Position numbers and translations under genes: made by a program. Shown in pieces: positions 18,247 through 27,239 of a DNA stretch of 64,000 nucleotides; within the stretch, counting starts at the first letter, position 1; each line of letters starts with the position of its first letter. The notes under the pieces were generated by a model, which made no database searches, had not been told where the DNA came from, and worked only from the letters and a program-made list of their open reading frames with translations. Where the stretch lies: NCBI RefSeq assembly GCF_017744115.1, contig NZ_JAGHQW010000025.1, positions 28,340-92,339 of the forward strand. Reading direction: 5' to 3'. The stretch comes from Salinisphaera sp. G21_0 (GTDB lineage: Bacteria > Pseudomonadota > Gammaproteobacteria > Pseudomonadales > Endozoicomonadaceae).

Positions 18247-18834
18247 TTACATTATCCCTTCAGGTGTCTCAGCTTCAGGGATTAAGGGATAACTCTCCAC
18301 GTTGGGTAGCTGGTAGTGCCACCACTCGGTTGCCAGGGGCTTAAAACCGGCAATATTCATTACGCCTGCCAGCATAAGCCGGTTGCGCTGTGCTTCTTCT
18401 GAAACCAGAGCGTTACCATGATGGGCCAGTGGACGAAAGTCATCAAATTGGCTGCCCATGTCAAGCTCTCTGCCAAAACGGTCGGTGATGGTGAGATCTA
18501 CCGCAACGCCTCTGCAATGAGGGCAGGGGTCGGATTCCGGGTTGCCAACATAGTCAGGGTTCGGCATGTGATGAAACAGGATGTGCTGCGCCGACAATGG
18601 ACGAAAGGCATCCCAGATTTTGAGCCGGAGATTCAGTGGCCTGAGCAGCTCGGTCGCTTTCAGCAGGCAAGTCAGTGCGTCAGTATGCAGGAAGCATTGG
18701 CTGCTTTGGTAAATGGGCTTGCCGGTAAAGTTGTTGCTACTGGCATAGGTAATATCAAGGGTAACGGGGTGGTGCTTTTCGCTAAGTAGAACCAGATTGC
18801 CATTACTATTTATTGTCGTCACTGGAGTCTCCAT
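18247..18834 (-). CDS. D-alanyl-D-alanine dipeptidase (VanX/DdpX type), paralogue 1
   Basis: A zinc dipeptidase that would cleave D-Ala-D-Ala. The motifs are complete: DAFRP (transition-state Arg), HCRGVAVDL (zinc His and Asp), and TEWWHY (catalytic Glu and zinc His). The chosen ATG at 18834 gives 195 residues, close to DdpX; an open frame runs back to 19011 but that extension crosses a dispersed repeat and has no family match. No clear signal peptide is visible, so it is probably cytoplasmic and used to recycle or consume D-Ala-D-Ala. A second copy lies at 21496-22062, about two thirds identical by eye. Confidence 0.87.
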   Translation of the reverse strand: METPVTTINSNGNLVLLSEKHHPVTLDITYASSNNFTGKPIYQSSQCFLHTDALTCLLKATELLRPLNLRLKIWDAFRPLSAQHILFHHMPNPDYVGNPESDPCPHCRGVAVDLTITDRFGRELDMGSQFDDFRPLAHHGNALVSEEAQRNRLMLAGVMNIAGFKPLATEWWHYQLPNVESYPLIPEAETPEGIM

Positions 18835-18904
18835 ACCAAGGCAAATAGCAAGCATAGTCACTATTTCACAGGTTTCCTGTATTTTTAGCGGGATATGGGG
18901 ATCT

Positions 18905-18930
18905 GTTCGTCCTGAGCCTGTGGAAAGGCG
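18905..18930. repeat. Dispersed intergenic repeat, copy 3
   Basis: GTTCGTCCTGAGCCTGTGGA followed by AAGGCG is related to the elements at 3034-3061 and 3099-3131. It lies between the divergent dipeptidase and cysteine-protease-like genes. Confidence 0.55.
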
Positions 18931-19031
18931 AGAACTCCGGCCCCTCATCTTGCCACTACCAGATAAACCAAACATATGAACTATCAGTAAATAAATCTGT
19001 CTTGTATGCAAAACCCTTTATTCAGGTCAGC

Positions 19032-19982
19032 ATGTTTATGGAAAGTCTTCACCAGTCAATTCCCAGGTGTACGCCACTGACTCGTTGCGAGCAGAACTTT
19101 GATTTGCAATGGGGTCCACAGTGCAAGGTTTATGCCCTGGCCGTTGTGCACCATGTTTTATGTGCCTGCGGCCAGCTGCTGCCCTACAAAAATGGTGATG
19201 CGAGTGCATTAAGCGCACGTAAAATTGCCAAGTCCTGCGGTTCGGCCATCGGTGAGATTACCTCGCCCGAGCTGTTCCAGAAAGTGGCCTGCCGGATGGG
19301 AATGGCCACCAGTTTACGTGAATATAAAGACTCGGTTGAGATGGTGTCGCTGCTTGACCATGCCTTTCGAGCGGGACGCCATGTCATCGTTTTTGTCCAG
19401 ATGGACCAGGATACCTACAGTCACCCGGCCTCGTCCGACTGCCACAGTCAGTGGCTTGAGCACGCCATTGTGGTTGTCGGTTGGAGTTCAGACACTCTGA
19501 CAACGCTTAAAGCCGAGGGTGGTGTCAGTAAAGTGGAGTACAAAACGCTCAGCGTGACCTGTTTTAACCGATCCGGTGGTATAGAAGACATCAGCCTGTC
19601 CGAGATCTACAACAGCTCCTGTCAGGTGGCGGAACAGAGAAAGCCTGAGCGTTTCTACAAACATTTGACTGTCAAGGATCATGTGCCAGATCGTACTATC
19701 AAGGACTCCTGGCTTGGCATCTGCGATTCATATCGCAAAGGTAGGGGGTCTTGCTACTGGCACGATTTTGATTCCAGTTACCATCTTTGCCTCAAGCTTC
19801 ATCGCGAAAAGTATCCGGATTTGTACATATCCTACGACTCGGATGCCTTGTTCGACAGGGCTGCATCCGGTCTTATTCCTGAAATTGTTACCCGCGAATC
19901 GTTTTCGGACAACGGCAGTTTCAGAAAGAAACTGGTCGTTGTCTCCTTGAAGACGACAGATGATACCCATCGTGCGTTCTGA
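19032..19982 (+). CDS. Putative papain-fold cysteine protease or related effector
   Basis: A 316-residue protein of no family I can name with certainty. Its order of residues fits a papain-like fold: GPQCKVYALAVVHHVL, a Gln-Cys pair at the start of a hydrophobic helix; WLEHAIVVVGW, a His followed by a beta strand; and SVTCFNRSGG, an Asn on the next strand. In C1/C39-like peptidases these are oxyanion Gln, nucleophile Cys, general-base His and Asn. There is no signal peptide. ATG 19032 has AGG 5 bases upstream; a TTG at 19002 is an alternative. It is followed 129 bp later by a Ser/Thr kinase gene on the same strand, and both lie between two ddpX paralogues. Function is inferred only. Confidence 0.5.
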   Translation: MFMESLHQSIPRCTPLTRCEQNFDLQWGPQCKVYALAVVHHVLCACGQLLPYKNGDASALSARKIAKSCGSAIGEITSPELFQKVACRMGMATSLREYKDSVEMVSLLDHAFRAGRHVIVFVQMDQDTYSHPASSDCHSQWLEHAIVVVGWSSDTLTTLKAEGGVSKVEYKTLSVTCFNRSGGIEDISLSEIYNSSCQVAEQRKPERFYKHLTVKDHVPDRTIKDSWLGICDSYRKGRGSCYWHDFDSSYHLCLKLHREKYPDLYISYDSDALFDRAASGLIPEIVTRESFSDNGSFRKKLVVVSLKTTDDTHRAF

Positions 19983-20111
19983 CTCCCGTGATGGGCATCG
20001 GATAACTTTGACGCTTGGCCGGGCTTTTGGCGTGCGTTATTAAGCTTGTATCGATTATCAGCTGCGCTGGTCGAAAAAAACTGAAGATATACAAGATCTT
20101 CAGGTGCCTTT

Positions 20112-21449
20112 ATGGATGGCGTATCCGGGAATGGGAGCAATCGGCCTGTGGATGTTGCCGGTCAGGATAACAAACCGATTTCATCGGGACAGCAAGTTGG
20201 GAGCGTGGTGGATAATGCTGAAAAGGCATTACCTGAGTCTGAGCTCCATCACCATGAAACGGGTTTACTGGCACGAAGCGTAGCCGGGACGGATCTCTCT
20301 GTGGGTTGGTCTAGCGCAGATGAAGATGCCTCCAGCGGGGATGAGGGCAACTCTAGCGGGGATGAGGACAGCGCAGACAGTGTCAACGGTGATGAAGGTT
20401 TTGCTGATGTTGAGATTCCCGGTCTCAACAGTGGTCTGGATTCATCACCCCAGGCAGATGACGACGATAACGATATCATCTTCAGAGATGACAACTCATC
20501 CGGGATTGGAAGTGCACCAACGACTCCCAGCGAGAAACCTGAAGCCCCCTGGCCGGTGCCTGCCAGCGCCAAAGAAAAGTTACCCGGGCCGGTCTCCCTG
20601 GGGGAAAATCCAGATAAGTCCAACGCTACTGCCAGTGAAATCAGCTGCGATAATAATGCTGAACCTCCAGCCTGCGAGACGCTCGTGGTCAGGTACTCAC
20701 CCCGGGCCCCGGCAAAGAAGCCATGGATAATCCGAAGCCGAAGTATTGATGCCAGTCATGAAGAGGCTAAGGCGGTTTATGAGGCCGATCATCATGAGGC
20801 TCTGTTGCTCAGGTCGCTGAGCAGTGATTTTATTATCGGTTTTATTGGGTTTAACGGAATCATTGACACAAAGGACTACACCACGGAGCTGGTTCTCGAG
20901 GATGGCGGACTGAATATGGCCCGGGCGATCACTCAGGTGCTGCCGGATGAACGCGTCCCGACCATCGTTTCCTGGCTGTATGATCTGGCTCGTGGTCTGA
21001 CAGTACTGAAACAGAACCGCATTTTACACCGGGATATCAAACCGGAGAATCTGCTGGTTGATATGACTGCGAACCGTCTGCGGATCGCCGATTTTGGTAA
21101 TGCCCACCAGGTGGTTGAGGACCGCTTTCCCTCCGATGCCTCAGGTTCTGCCCGCTATTCTGCGCCAGAAGTGAGAAAGTGCAAGCGACAGTATTACAGT
21201 GCTGATATTTACTCCGCTGGCATCTCATTTGTTGAGATTATGATGGATGCTGGCTTGTTAACCATGCATACCTGGCAGGAATTTTACCGGCAGGACTTAC
21301 CGGTAACACTTGCTGAACCTCATTGTCAGCATCGGTCAGCTCCCGAGCTGACGACATTGGTCAACGGGATGATTGAAAAAAATCCCAATCGGCGACCCTG
21401 GGCGGAAACGATTGTGCACACACTGCAGGAGCATGGTTTGCAACCATAA
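20112..21449 (+). CDS. Eukaryotic-like Ser/Thr protein kinase with disordered acidic N-terminus
   Basis: A 445-residue protein. Residues 1-190 are low complexity and strongly acidic (SSGDEGNSSGDEDSADS, DDDDNDIIF), with Pro-rich linkers. Residues about 200-440 form a Hanks-type kinase: catalytic loop HRDIKPEN (306-313, Asp308, Lys310, Asn313), DFG at 327-329, APE at 351-353, Asp365 in SADIYSAG, and NRRPW with the conserved Arg428. The N-lobe is degenerate: I see no glycine-rich loop, and the beta-3 lysine seems replaced (KKPWIIRSRS), though Glu229 could be the helix-C glutamate. No membrane helix is present. The start has AGGTG upstream. It may be a secreted effector or a degenerate kinase. 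Confidence 0.85.
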   Translation: MDGVSGNGSNRPVDVAGQDNKPISSGQQVGSVVDNAEKALPESELHHHETGLLARSVAGTDLSVGWSSADEDASSGDEGNSSGDEDSADSVNGDEGFADVEIPGLNSGLDSSPQADDDDNDIIFRDDNSSGIGSAPTTPSEKPEAPWPVPASAKEKLPGPVSLGENPDKSNATASEISCDNNAEPPACETLVVRYSPRAPAKKPWIIRSRSIDASHEEAKAVYEADHHEALLLRSLSSDFIIGFIGFNGIIDTKDYTTELVLEDGGLNMARAITQVLPDERVPTIVSWLYDLARGLTVLKQNRILHRDIKPENLLVDMTANRLRIADFGNAHQVVEDRFPSDASGSARYSAPEVRKCKRQYYSADIYSAGISFVEIMMDAGLLTMHTWQEFYRQDLPVTLAEPHCQHRSAPELTTLVNGMIEKNPNRRPWAETIVHTLQEHGLQP

Positions 21450-21495
21450 GTACTCAGCAAATGAAACCGTGTTTTCTGACTTAGTGAGGATGAGG

Positions 21496-22062
21496 TTACG
21501 TCAGTGTCGATGGTTTCTGCTCCGGTTTAATAATCGGGTAGCTTTTAGCCTCCGGCAGTTGATAGTGCCACCATTCGGTATCTAAAGGGTCAAAGCCGGC
21601 AAGATTCATGACACCTGCCAGAAGTAAACGGTTGCGCTGCGCCTCAGCAGAAATCTGGTCATTGCCATGGTGTGCCAGGGGGCGGAAGTCATCAAATGGG
21701 GTTCCCATCTCAAGCTCATGACCAAAATGGTCAATGATAGTGAGGTCAATTGCTATCCCACGGCAATGGCTGCACAGGCCGCTCTCCGGGTCGGAAACGT
21801 AATCAGGATCAGGAAAAAACCGGAATAATTCTGCCTGAGCCGTTATTGGCCTGAAAGCATCCCATACTTTCAATGTCAAATTCAGTGGACGTAACAGCTC
21901 TGAAGCTCGTTTGATGCCTTGCGCAGCCAGTGGGTGAAGATAACAGTCGTGGCTTTTATAAATCGGATGTCCAGTAAAATTATTGCTGGTCGCATACGCC
22001 ATGTCGATATCAATACCAAACTGTTCTGCAGTAATGAGTTTCAGTTCTGTGGGCGCTTTCAT
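21496..22062 (-). CDS. D-alanyl-D-alanine dipeptidase (VanX/DdpX type), paralogue 2
   Basis: A 188-residue zinc dipeptidase of the VanX/DdpX family. All catalytic residues are present: Arg71 in DAFRP, His99 and Asp106 in HCRGIAIDL, Glu163 and His166 in EWWHY. Length matches DdpX of E. coli. There is no signal peptide. It is convergent with the Ser/Thr kinase gene (46 bp apart) and in the same direction as gltA. With paralogue 1 at 18.2-18.8 kb it encloses two plus-strand accessory genes. No vanH/vanA-type ligase genes accompany it, so a role in glycopeptide resistance is not supported. Confidence 0.88.
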   Translation of the reverse strand: MKAPTELKLITAEQFGIDIDMAYATSNNFTGHPIYKSHDCYLHPLAAQGIKRASELLRPLNLTLKVWDAFRPITAQAELFRFFPDPDYVSDPESGLCSHCRGIAIDLTIIDHFGHELEMGTPFDDFRPLAHHGNDQISAEAQRNRLLLAGVMNLAGFDPLDTEWWHYQLPEAKSYPIIKPEQKPSTLT

Positions 22063-22205
22063 TAAGACGATCTCACGTTTAATAACAGGAGAATTGGCTG
22101 TGACCAGATAGAAAGAATGTATTGAACTCAGTGTTGGCTTTATACCGCAGGAGTTATTATTTATCTGAGTTTAGACGATGGGCTGAAGGGGAAAAGGTGT
22201 ATAAG

Positions 22206-22234
22206 CCCGGTATCACTTTGCGAGAGATACCGGG
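22206..22234 (-). terminator. Likely gltA terminator
   Basis: CCCGGTATC (22206-22214) pairs perfectly with GATACCGGG (22226-22234), 20 bp after the gltA stop. The following U-tract in the minus-strand transcript is weak, so termination may be partial. Confidence 0.5.
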
Positions 22235-22253
22235 ATAGAAAAGCAGCTGAGGA

Positions 22254-23546
22254 TTAACTGCGATCAGCTACAGCTATGTAGTCACGTTTCGTCTCACCGG
22301 TGTATAGCTGACGAGGACGCCCAATACGGTAATCACCGCTGATCATCTCATGCCAGTGGGCAATCCAGCCCGGAGTTCGACCGGTAGCAAAGATTACTGT
22401 GAACATCTCGGTTGGAATACCCAGGGCCTTGAGAATAATCCCGGAATAGAAGTCCACATTGGGGTAGAGCTTCTTCTTGATAAAGTACTCATCCTCCAGG
22501 GCAATTCTCTCCAGACGCTTGGCAATCCGGAACAGAGGGTCATCTTCAAGGCCCAGTTCCGTAAGCACTTCATCGCAGGTTTGCTTCATTACTTTGGCGC
22601 GAGGGTCAAAGTTCTTGTAAACACGGTGTCCAAAGCCCATCAGGCGGAATGGGTCGTCTTTGTCTTTTGCCTTGGCAATGTATTCATCGATATTGGCTTC
22701 ATCCCCAATCTCGTTCAGCATAACCAGCACAGCTTCATTAGCACCGCCATGAGCAGGGCCCCAGAGGGCAGCGATACCGGCAGCAATACAGGCAAATGGG
22801 TTGGCTCCGGAAGAGCCTGCAAGACGAACGGTGGATGTGGAGGCATTCTGTTCATGGTCCGCATGGAGCAGGAAAATGCGATCCATTGCCTTGGCCAGAA
22901 CAGGTTTGACTTCGTACTCTTCACAGGGCGTGGCAAACATCATGTGCAGGAAGTTGCCACCGTAGCTCAGGTCATTTCGTGGATAAACAAACGGCTGACC
23001 AATGGAGTATTTGTAGGCCATGGCAGCAAGCGTAGGCATTTTGGAAATCAGGCGATAGGCGCAGATTTCGCGATGCACTTCATTGGTGATGTCCAGTGAG
23101 TCGTGATAGAACGCAGACAGGGCTCCGACAACACCACACATAACCGCCATTGGGTGGGCATCACGACGGAATCCGGAGAACAGGTCGCTCATCTGTTCAT
23201 GCAGCATTGTGTGACGCATGATGGTGTTTTCGAACTTTTCCTTTTCCTGACGGTTTGGGAGGTCTCCGTAAAGCAGCAGGTAGCAGGTTTCCAGATAATC
23301 AGACTGCTCGGCCAGCTGTTCTATTGGATAGCCACGATGCAGGAGGATACCTTTGTCGCCATCGATGTAAGTAATTTTTGACTCACAGGATGCAGTGGAA
23401 ACAAAGCCCGGATCGTAGGTAAACAGACCGTTGGAAGTCAGCCCCCTGACATCAACAACATCAGGCCCGAGAGAGCCTGAATAAATGGGTAACTCCAGTG
23501 TCTGGTCCGTGCCGTCAATGGAGAGTAGAGCTTTCTTGTCAGCCAT
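22254..23546 (-). CDS. gltA: Citrate synthase (type II)
   Basis: GltA condenses oxaloacetate and acetyl-CoA to citrate at the entry of the TCA cycle. The 430-residue length and sequence match the hexameric NADH-sensitive gammaproteobacterial enzyme: [20 protein letters not shown] at the N-terminus, [23 protein letters not shown] (active-site His), [26 protein letters not shown] (His, Arg), and the catalytic Asp in VDFYSGI. AGGAGG stands 10 bases before the ATG. It is divergent from sdhCDAB across a 460-bp regulatory region, the same arrangement as in E. coli. Confidence 0.97.
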   Translation of the reverse strand: MADKKALLSIDGTDQTLELPIYSGSLGPDVVDVRGLTSNGLFTYDPGFVSTASCESKITYIDGDKGILLHRGYPIEQLAEQSDYLETCYLLLYGDLPNRQEKEKFENTIMRHTMLHEQMSDLFSGFRRDAHPMAVMCGVVGALSAFYHDSLDITNEVHREICAYRLISKMPTLAAMAYKYSIGQPFVYPRNDLSYGGNFLHMMFATPCEEYEVKPVLAKAMDRIFLLHADHEQNASTSTVRLAGSSGANPFACIAAGIAALWGPAHGGANEAVLVMLNEIGDEANIDEYIAKAKDKDDPFRLMGFGHRVYKNFDPRAKVMKQTCDEVLTELGLEDDPLFRIAKRLERIALEDEYFIKKKLYPNVDFYSGIILKALGIPTEMFTVIFATGRTPGWIAHWHEMISGDYRIGRPRQLYTGETKRDYIAVADRS

Positions 23547-24008
23547 TTATGGCCTCCTGTCATGCCGTTTGGTCTCGTTATAGTTACTTTAGATGGATAC
23601 TTTTTACAAAATGAAGCCGGGAAAAATCACAAATAAAGCCGGGAGTCTGTTTAAAAAATATTCAAATTAGTTGTAAGTAGCTCCCTTTTACGGTTTGACC
23701 ACTATAGAGACATAAATTTTTTTGTCAAACGAACTGGTTATGAATGTAATCCGTAACAAAGATATGAAAAACGGCTTGGTTTTTAGGGGTAATTGCTTAA
23801 TAAGGTGAGCAATTGTAATTACCTGTTAGAGTGTATATACTCCGATCCGAAGCCGTATGGGTTGGTTCTTCGGTCCACCGGCTTTAATTTGAGGGGAAAT
23901 CGTATATTTCGCATTTAGCGTTTCTCCACTTGCTTGTCGTAGGGTCCAGAGAACCTGGATGTTCTTGCTGATTCTGCTGTGTACGCCACCGAGCGTTGGG
24001 GCAAAAGA
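23547..24008. other. Divergent gltA/sdhC regulatory region
   Basis: This 462-bp region has no supported gene. It contains the probable sdh promoter (23813-23841), nested inverted repeats just upstream of it (GGTAATTGC 23788-23796 with GCAATT 23809-23814 and AATTACC 23817-23823), and a leader of about 160 bases with two mutually exclusive hairpins around 23847-23884. The gltA side is AT-rich. Confidence 0.55.
23813..23841 (+). promoter_or_regulatory. Candidate sigma-70 promoter for the sdh operon
   Basis: TTGTAA (23813-23818), a 17-bp spacer and TATACT (23836-23841) form a fair sigma-70 promoter. The inverted repeats that overlap its -35 element could bind a regulator. Confidence 0.5.
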
Positions 24009-24383
24009 GTGAATAGCAAAAGACCTGTCAATCTCGATATAACAACAATCAAATTACCCCTGCCTGCATACACTTCGATCTTGCATCGCATATCGGGTGT
24101 CATCCTGTTTATTGGTCTGGGTTTTCTTCTGTATGGGCTGGAATTGTCGCTTGCTTCCGAGGAATCATTTGACGCCCTCAAAGCCTTGTTGTCAGCTCCC
24201 CTGGCAAAATTCATAATCTGGGGCATTCTGTCTGCCCTGATTTATCATTTGATTGCCGGAGTGAAACATCTGTTGATGGATGTGGATGTGGGTGATGGTA
24301 AGGAGTCAGGAAGCCTTGGAGCTATTGTGACTCTTGTTCTGTCAACAGTGCTGATTATCCTTGCGGGGGTTTGGGTATGGTAA
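24009..24383 (+). CDS. sdhC: Succinate dehydrogenase cytochrome b556 subunit
   Basis: SdhC is one of the two membrane anchors of complex II and helps bind heme b and ubiquinone. The GTG at 24009 (MNSKRPVNLDITTIKLPLPAYTSILHR) gives 124 residues and aligns with E. coli SdhC from its first residues; an in-frame extension to 23979 adds ten residues without family support. Three hydrophobic helices are present, with SILHRISG (heme/quinone region) and the heme-ligand His in YHLIAGVKHLLMD. First gene of sdhCDAB; overlaps sdhD by seven bases. Confidence 0.92.
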   Translation: MNSKRPVNLDITTIKLPLPAYTSILHRISGVILFIGLGFLLYGLELSLASEESFDALKALLSAPLAKFIIWGILSALIYHLIAGVKHLLMDVDVGDGKESGSLGAIVTLVLSTVLIILAGVWVW

Positions 24384-24745
24384 CCAATATCACCAATTTG
24401 TCCCGCAGTGGGCTTTATGACTGGATGCTGCAAAGGCTGACGGCAGTGGTCCTTGGTGTCTATTCGGTGTTCCTTTTGGGCTATCTGGTCATCAATCCCG
24501 GTCTCCAGTTTGGTCAATGGGCTGAGCTCTTTGATGAAACCTGGATGCGGATTTTTACCCTGCTGGCGCTGATTTCTATCCTGGCTCATGCCTGGATCGG
24601 TATGTGGACGATTACTACTGACTATTTTAATGACCGCGCTTTTGGCAGTAAGTCCGTTCTTATCCGTTTTCCTTTGCAGATTGTGTGCTTTATTGCCCTG
24701 TTCAGTTATGTGATCTGGGGCGTGCAAATTCTTTGGGGGCTTTAA
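24377..24745 (+). CDS. sdhD: Succinate dehydrogenase hydrophobic membrane anchor
   Basis: The second membrane anchor of complex II: 122 residues from the ATG at 24377 with three predicted membrane helices. SRSGLYDWMLQRLTAVVLGVYSVFL is the typical first part, and the heme-ligand region is ILAHAWIGMWTITTDY. Overlaps sdhC and is three bases from sdhA. Confidence 0.93.
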   Translation: MVTNITNLSRSGLYDWMLQRLTAVVLGVYSVFLLGYLVINPGLQFGQWAELFDETWMRIFTLLALISILAHAWIGMWTITTDYFNDRAFGSKSVLIRFPLQIVCFIALFSYVIWGVQILWGL

Positions 24746-24748
24746 CCG

Positions 24749-26521
24749 ATGTCAGCACTTCGTACCCTGACCTATGATGCCATCGTTATAGGTGGTGGGG
24801 GAGCAGGCATGCGTGCCGCGCTCCAGCTTACCCAGGCCGGAATTAAAACGGCCTGTGTCAGTAAGGTATTTCCTACCCGTTCTCACACGGTATCCGCTCA
24901 GGGTGGTATTACCTGTGCAATTGCCAGCGCAGACCCAAAAGATGACTGGCGCTGGCATATGTTCGATACGGTGAAAGGCTCCGACTATATTGGTGACCAG
25001 GACGCTATTGAGTATATGTGCTCGGTGGGTCCGCAGGCGGTTTTCGAGCTGGAGCATATGGGCTTGCCATTTTCCCGGACTGAAGAGGGTCGAATTTACC
25101 AGCGTCCGTTCGGAGGTCAGTCCAAGGATTTTGGCAAAGGAGGTCAGGCTGCCAGAACCTGTGCAGCGGCAGACCGGACTGGTCACGCACTTCTGCACAC
25201 GTTGTATCAGGCTAACCTGAAGGGCGGCACCACCTTTCTTAATGAGTGGTATGCCGTTGATCTGGTGAAGAATCAGAAAGGTCAGGTTGCCGGTGTTATC
25301 GCCATTGATATTGAAAGTGGCGAAACCGTTTATATCAAGGCAAAAGCCACCGTTATGGCCACCGGTGGTGCAGGCCGTATTTACGCTTCCACTACCAATG
25401 CCCTGATCAATACCGGTGACGGTATCGGTATGGCTTTGCGTGCCGGATATCCGATGCAGGATATGGAAATGTGGCAGTTCCATCCTACAGGCATTCATGG
25501 TGCGGGCGTGCTGGTGACAGAGGGTTGCCGTGGCGAAGGTGGTTACCTGATTAACAGTGAAGGTGAACGCTTTATGGAGCGTTATGCACCTAACGCCAAA
25601 GACCTTGCTGGTCGCGATGTTGTCGCCCGTTCTATGGTTATCGAGATTCTCGAAGGACGTGGTTGTGGTCCCAACAAGGACCACGTACTGCTGAAGCTGG
25701 ATCATCTGGGTGAAGAGACGCTGAACCTGCGTCTGCCTGGTATCTGTGAGCTGTCTAAAACCTTTGCTCATGCAGACCCTGTGAAAGTGCCGGTACCTGT
25801 GGTGCCCACCTGCCATTATATGATGGGAGGGATTCCCACCAATGTTGGCGGACAGGCTCTGCGTCAGGATGGGGCCGGTAATGATGAAGTGATTGAAGGC
25901 CTTTATGCCTGTGGTGAAGCGGCCTGTGTTTCTGTTCATGGTGCCAACCGTCTGGGTGGTAATTCTCTGCTGGATCTGGTGGTCTTTGGTCGCGCTGCAG
26001 GCCTGCAGATTGAGAAAAACCTGAAAGATGGCTTTGACTCTGTGGACGCCTCAGACAGTGATGTGGAAGCAGCCTTGTCACGACTTGATCGCCTGAACAA
26101 ATCAAGCAGTGGTGAAAGCGTTGCCAAAGTGCGTGCTGATCTGCAGAACACCATGCAGCTCTATTTTGGTGTGTTCCGTGAAGGTGAGAGCATGCAGAAA
26201 GGTCTCAAGCTTCTGGATGAGCTGGGTGAGCGGCTGGCCAATCTTCATCTGGAAGACAAGAGCCAGGCATTCAACACCGCCAGGGTTGAAGCACTTGAGT
26301 TGGAAAACCTGTATCAGGTGGCTTATGCAACAGCTGTTTCCGCCGAAGTCAGAACAGAGTCCCGTGGTGCTCATGCCCGTAATGATTACCAGGAACGGGA
26401 TGATGAAAACTGGCTGGCGCACTCGCTATACTCACCGACTGATCAATCAGTAAGTAAGCGTGCTGTTAACTTTGCCCCGGCAACCATGGAGGCATTTCCT
26501 CCCAAGGCAAGAAGCTACTGA
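24749..26521 (+). CDS. sdhA: Succinate dehydrogenase flavoprotein subunit
   Basis: SdhA oxidises succinate to fumarate and carries covalently bound FAD. The 590-residue sequence shows the FAD motif [17 protein letters not shown], the flavinylation site [10 protein letters not shown] (His), [10 protein letters not shown] and REGGYL-like [20 protein letters not shown] in the active site, and [22 protein letters not shown] at the C-terminal part of the FAD domain. Third gene of the sdh operon. Confidence 0.97.
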   Translation: MSALRTLTYDAIVIGGGGAGMRAALQLTQAGIKTACVSKVFPTRSHTVSAQGGITCAIASADPKDDWRWHMFDTVKGSDYIGDQDAIEYMCSVGPQAVFELEHMGLPFSRTEEGRIYQRPFGGQSKDFGKGGQAARTCAAADRTGHALLHTLYQANLKGGTTFLNEWYAVDLVKNQKGQVAGVIAIDIESGETVYIKAKATVMATGGAGRIYASTTNALINTGDGIGMALRAGYPMQDMEMWQFHPTGIHGAGVLVTEGCRGEGGYLINSEGERFMERYAPNAKDLAGRDVVARSMVIEILEGRGCGPNKDHVLLKLDHLGEETLNLRLPGICELSKTFAHADPVKVPVPVVPTCHYMMGGIPTNVGGQALRQDGAGNDEVIEGLYACGEAACVSVHGANRLGGNSLLDLVVFGRAAGLQIEKNLKDGFDSVDASDSDVEAALSRLDRLNKSSSGESVAKVRADLQNTMQLYFGVFREGESMQKGLKLLDELGERLANLHLEDKSQAFNTARVEALELENLYQVAYATAVSAEVRTESRGAHARNDYQERDDENWLAHSLYSPTDQSVSKRAVNFAPATMEAFPPKARSY

Positions 26522-26534
26522 GGGAGAGAGGCTT

Positions 26535-27239
26535 ATGAAGGTAAGTATCTATCGCTATAACCCGGAAGCCGACAAAAAGCCCTATATGATGGACTTTGAT
26601 GTCGATATCCCGGAAGGCCGGGACCTGATGGTTCTGGACGTTCTGAATCTGATTAAAGAGCAGGATCCAACGCTGGTTTACCGACGTTCCTGCCGAGAGG
26701 GTGTTTGTGGCTCCGATGGCTTGAGTATTGGCGGTACCAATGGTTTGGCCTGCATTACCCCTTTGTCAGAAGCTGTCAGGGGAAATAAACTGGTGATTCG
26801 TCCGCTGCCCGGGTTGCCAGTAATCAGGGACCTGGTCGTTGATATGAGTCTGTTCTACAAACAGTACGAAAAGATCAAGCCATACCTGATTAACGATACG
26901 CCAGCGCCAGCCATTGAACGGCTCCAGTCCCCGGAAGACAGGGAGAAACTGGACGGTCTTTATGAGTGTATTCTTTGCGCCTGTTGCTCAACAGCCTGCC
27001 CTTCCTTCTGGTGGAACCCTGATAAATTTGTTGGCCCCTCCGGCCTGCTGCAAGCTTATCGTTTCCTTGCCGATAGCAGGGATACAGCGACAGAGGAGCG
27101 TCTGGCAGATCTTGATGACCCGTTCAGTGTTTTCCGTTGCCGGGGGATCATGAATTGTGTCAATGTCTGCCCTAAAGGCTTAAACCCGACACGGGCTATT
27201 GGTCATATCAGGCAGATGTTGTTTAAGAGTGCAACATAG
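26535..27239 (+). CDS. sdhB: Succinate dehydrogenase iron-sulfur subunit
   Basis: SdhB passes electrons from FAD to quinone through three Fe-S clusters. The ATG at 26535 is preceded by GAGAGAGG and gives 234 residues; an earlier in-frame start inside sdhA is not credible. [2Fe-2S] ligands are in CREGVCGSDGLSIGGTNGLAC; the [4Fe-4S]/[3Fe-4S] ligands in CILCACCSTACPS and CRGIMNCVNVCPKGLNP. Last gene of sdhCDAB, followed by a 381-bp gap before sucA. Confidence 0.96.
   Translation: MKVSIYRYNPEADKKPYMMDFDVDIPEGRDLMVLDVLNLIKEQDPTLVYRRSCREGVCGSDGLSIGGTNGLACITPLSEAVRGNKLVIRPLPGLPVIRDLVVDMSLFYKQYEKIKPYLINDTPAPAIERLQSPEDREKLDGLYECILCACCSTACPSFWWNPDKFVGPSGLLQAYRFLADSRDTATEERLADLDDPFSVFRCRGIMNCVNVCPKGLNPTRAIGHIRQMLFKSAT

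Noticed and set aside
18247..22062. A glycopeptide resistance cluster
   Set aside because: VanX-type dipeptidases are present but no vanH, vanA/B-type ligase or vanRS regulator accompanies them.
24752..25939. A 395-residue minus-strand frame opposite sdhA
   Set aside because: Antisense shadow of sdhA; it has His/Thr-rich composition and no domain.
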